Below, piece after piece: positions 5,022 to 6,195 of a DNA stretch of 6,195 bases (its first letter is position 1; each line of letters begins with the position of its first letter). The position numbers were made by a program, and so were the translations under genes. Under the pieces are notes generated by a model that was not told where the DNA came from, did not search any database, and saw only the letters and a program-made list of their open reading frames with translations. This stretch comes from Deltaproteobacteria bacterium (GTDB lineage: Bacteria; Desulfobacterota; Desulfarculia; Adiutricales; Adiutricaceae), in NCBI GenBank assembly GCA_031267005.1, contig JAIRZX010000706.1, positions 1 to 6,195 of the forward strand, given 5' to 3'.

Positions 5022-5478
5022 ACGGGGCTCCGCAGCCGCGAATTCCAGGCCGAACGCGGCCCGCGGGCCAGGAAACCCGCCCGGGAAAGTCCCTCGGCGA
5101 GCAGCGGCCAGCGGCTGGCCCGGGACGTACCCGCGCCCGGACTCCGCGCGGGGGGACCCGGCCCCGCCGCCAGCCGCAAGACACGGGACTTCCGGGCGAA
5201 CGTCCAGCTTCCGCCAGCTCCCTTCCGCTCCCGCCAGCGCCATCCCTGTCCCCGGGCCGTTCCCAGGGCGCGGGCCCGTCCGGGAAGGCCCCGCCGTGCC
5301 GGAGGGCGCCGGAGGAAGGCTTTCGTGTCCTGCAGGCCGCCCTTGCGGGGCGCCAGCCAGCCCTCCCGCCGCCCTCGCGGCGTCGTCCGCGAAACGGCCT
5401 CCCCCAACCCGGCGGGAGCCGCCGCACAGAGTTGACGCGGGCGCCCCAGATTATCCCTCCCCGGGAGGCGGACAGAAT
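5022..5478. other. Intergenic region between hydrolase gene and sigma promoter
   Basis: No convincing gene. Open frames exist on both strands, but all encode Arg/Pro/Gly/Ala-rich sequence without recognisable motifs. Short inverted repeats are seen: CCTCC-CGG-GGAGG about 20 nt after the hydrolase stop, CGGCGG-GAG-CCGCCG at 5410-5424, GGCCAG-CGG-CTGGCC at 5106-5120, and the palindrome GGCCCGCGGGCC near 5058-5069. None has a T tract, so no clear intrinsic terminator for the hydrolase gene was found. Confidence 0.55.
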
Positions 5479-6195
5479 CTACCTGGCCTCGTAGAGGCGG
5501 GCGGCCAGAAGGCCCAGGGTGTCGTCCGACATGGCCTTCATGGCGGTATTGGTCAACAGCACCCCGCTCACCCCGGCTGCGGGGTCGGCGAACCACCTGT
5601 GCCCGTAAACCCCGCCCCATGTCAGCGTGCCGGGGGAAAAAGGTCCGAGGCCGGGGCCCTCCTTCAAATAGGCCCAGCCGGCCCCGAAGCCCTCGCCGGG
5701 CGAAGAATCGAAGGGGGCCGCGGCGTCCGAGACGAACCATCTCTCGTCGGGGCTTCCCCCCGCGAGCCCGATTACGGCGGCGAGGAGCTTGGAGGCGTCC
5801 CGCGCCGAGGAGACCATGCCGCAGCCCCCCGAGGGCCAGGCGTCGGGATCCAGTGCCCGGGAGGGGCTGAAGGCGAATTGCCTGCCGCGTCCCAAAGGGT
5901 ATCCGTAGGGGTCGCCCATGATCCGCGGATAGGGTCCCTTGTTGGTGAAGAGGTAGGCAGTCCCCAAACGCGAGGGGTCCAAGGCCCGGAAGGCGGTGTC
6001 GGAAAGCCCCATGGGCCCCGTCACCTTTTCCTCCATGAGCTCCGGGAGGCTTTTGGACGCCGCGGCCGCCATGGCGGCCCCCGCCACGTCCGAGGAGAGC
6101 GAGTATCTGTGGGCGCTGCCCGGCCCGAAGAGGAGGGGAACCGACGCCAGCCGCCGCATGTTCCCCTCCAGCGTGAGGCCCGGGACGGAGTCGCA
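5479..6195 (-). CDS. Serine beta-lactamase/esterase-family hydrolase, C-terminal part
   Basis: The frame is open to the window edge: 238 residues are visible and the N-terminus is missing. The fold is the class C beta-lactamase / penicillin-binding / family VIII esterase type. Seen in order (numbering from the window edge): 'LTLEGNMRRLASVPLLFGPG' (7-26), then 'HRYSLSSDVAG' (29-39), in which Tyr31 is the likely catalytic Tyr of the Y-x-N/S motif, a 'PMGLSDTAF'-type block soon after, a 'GCGMVSSARDASKLL' helix, and 'WGGVYGHRWFADP' (193-205), at the place of the KTG/WGG motif. The nucleophile S-x-x-K motif would lie upstream, outside the window. These enzymes hydrolyse esters, amides or beta-lactams; the substrate cannot be told, and most are not resistance enzymes. 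The stop is TAG at 5481-5479. The apparent ATG at 6159 lies inside the domain and is not the start. Upstream of the sigma gene by more than 700 bp, it is probably a separate transcription unit. Confidence 0.85.
   Translation of the reverse strand, partial: CDSVPGLTLEGNMRRLASVPLLFGPGSAHRYSLSSDVAGAAMAAAASKSLPELMEEKVTGPMGLSDTAFRALDPSRLGTAYLFTNKGPYPRIMGDPYGYPLGRGRQFAFSPSRALDPDAWPSGGCGMVSSARDASKLLAAVIGLAGGSPDERWFVSDAAAPFDSSPGEGFGAGWAYLKEGPGLGPFSPGTLTWGGVYGHRWFADPAAGVSGVLLTNTAMKAMSDDTLGLLAARLYEAR

Noticed and set aside
4867..5435. Open frames on both strands in the hydrolase-sigma spacer
   Set aside because: They are Arg/Pro/Gly/Ala-rich, without motifs or ribosome-binding sites, and they overlap the strong promoter at 4993-5021.
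5431..5458. Plus-strand promoter TTGACG...GATTAT
   Set aside because: The spacing between the two hexamers is only about 11 nt, and no plus-strand gene follows.
5479..6159. ATG at 6159 as the start of the hydrolase gene
   Set aside because: The frame stays open to 6195 and the residues upstream (LTLEGN) continue the conserved domain, so the gene is cut by the window edge.

Overview
This is a very G+C-rich window (by eye clearly above 65%) from a Gram-negative bacterium. All supported genes lie on the minus strand. The best taxonomic hints are two predicted outer-membrane-type lipoproteins and an RpoH-like sigma factor whose core, as I recall such sequences, resembles those of Desulfovibrio-like and other deltaproteobacterial (Desulfobacterota) lineages. 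I infer a high-GC member of that group or a close relative; the window cannot prove it.

Layout in the direction of transcription (right to left). 6195-5479: 3' part of a serine beta-lactamase/esterase-family hydrolase, with its N-terminus outside the window. 5478-5022: non-coding, GC-rich, no convincing gene. 5021-4993: a near-consensus sigma-70 promoter. 4986-4757: a roughly 230-nt untranslated leader with a twin 17-bp repeat, a Shine-Dalgarno/ATG short ORF, and an intrinsic terminator just before the next gene. 4722-3424: an RpoH-type sigma factor with a long acidic N-terminal extension and a TTG start. 3423-2970: a non-coding stretch with strong palindromes and direct repeats. 2969-1218: a TPR-repeat lipoprotein. 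1246-350: a LolB-like outer-membrane lipoprotein that overlaps the TPR gene by 29 bp and has its own good ribosome-binding site. 349-1: an intergenic region with two minus-strand terminators and a short 8-bp tandem repeat.

The TPR-lolB pair matches an arrangement known from proteobacteria, where a TPR protein precedes lolB and ispE. Here a terminator follows lolB directly, so ispE is not immediately co-transcribed. The pair probably serves lipoprotein delivery or envelope assembly.

The most interesting item is the region upstream of the sigma gene. The promoter, repeats, possible leader ORF, mutually exclusive pairings and intrinsic terminator together look like a transcription-attenuation leader controlling a heat-shock-type sigma factor. 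This is an inference from sequence; a separate small RNA ending at the terminator is the main alternative.
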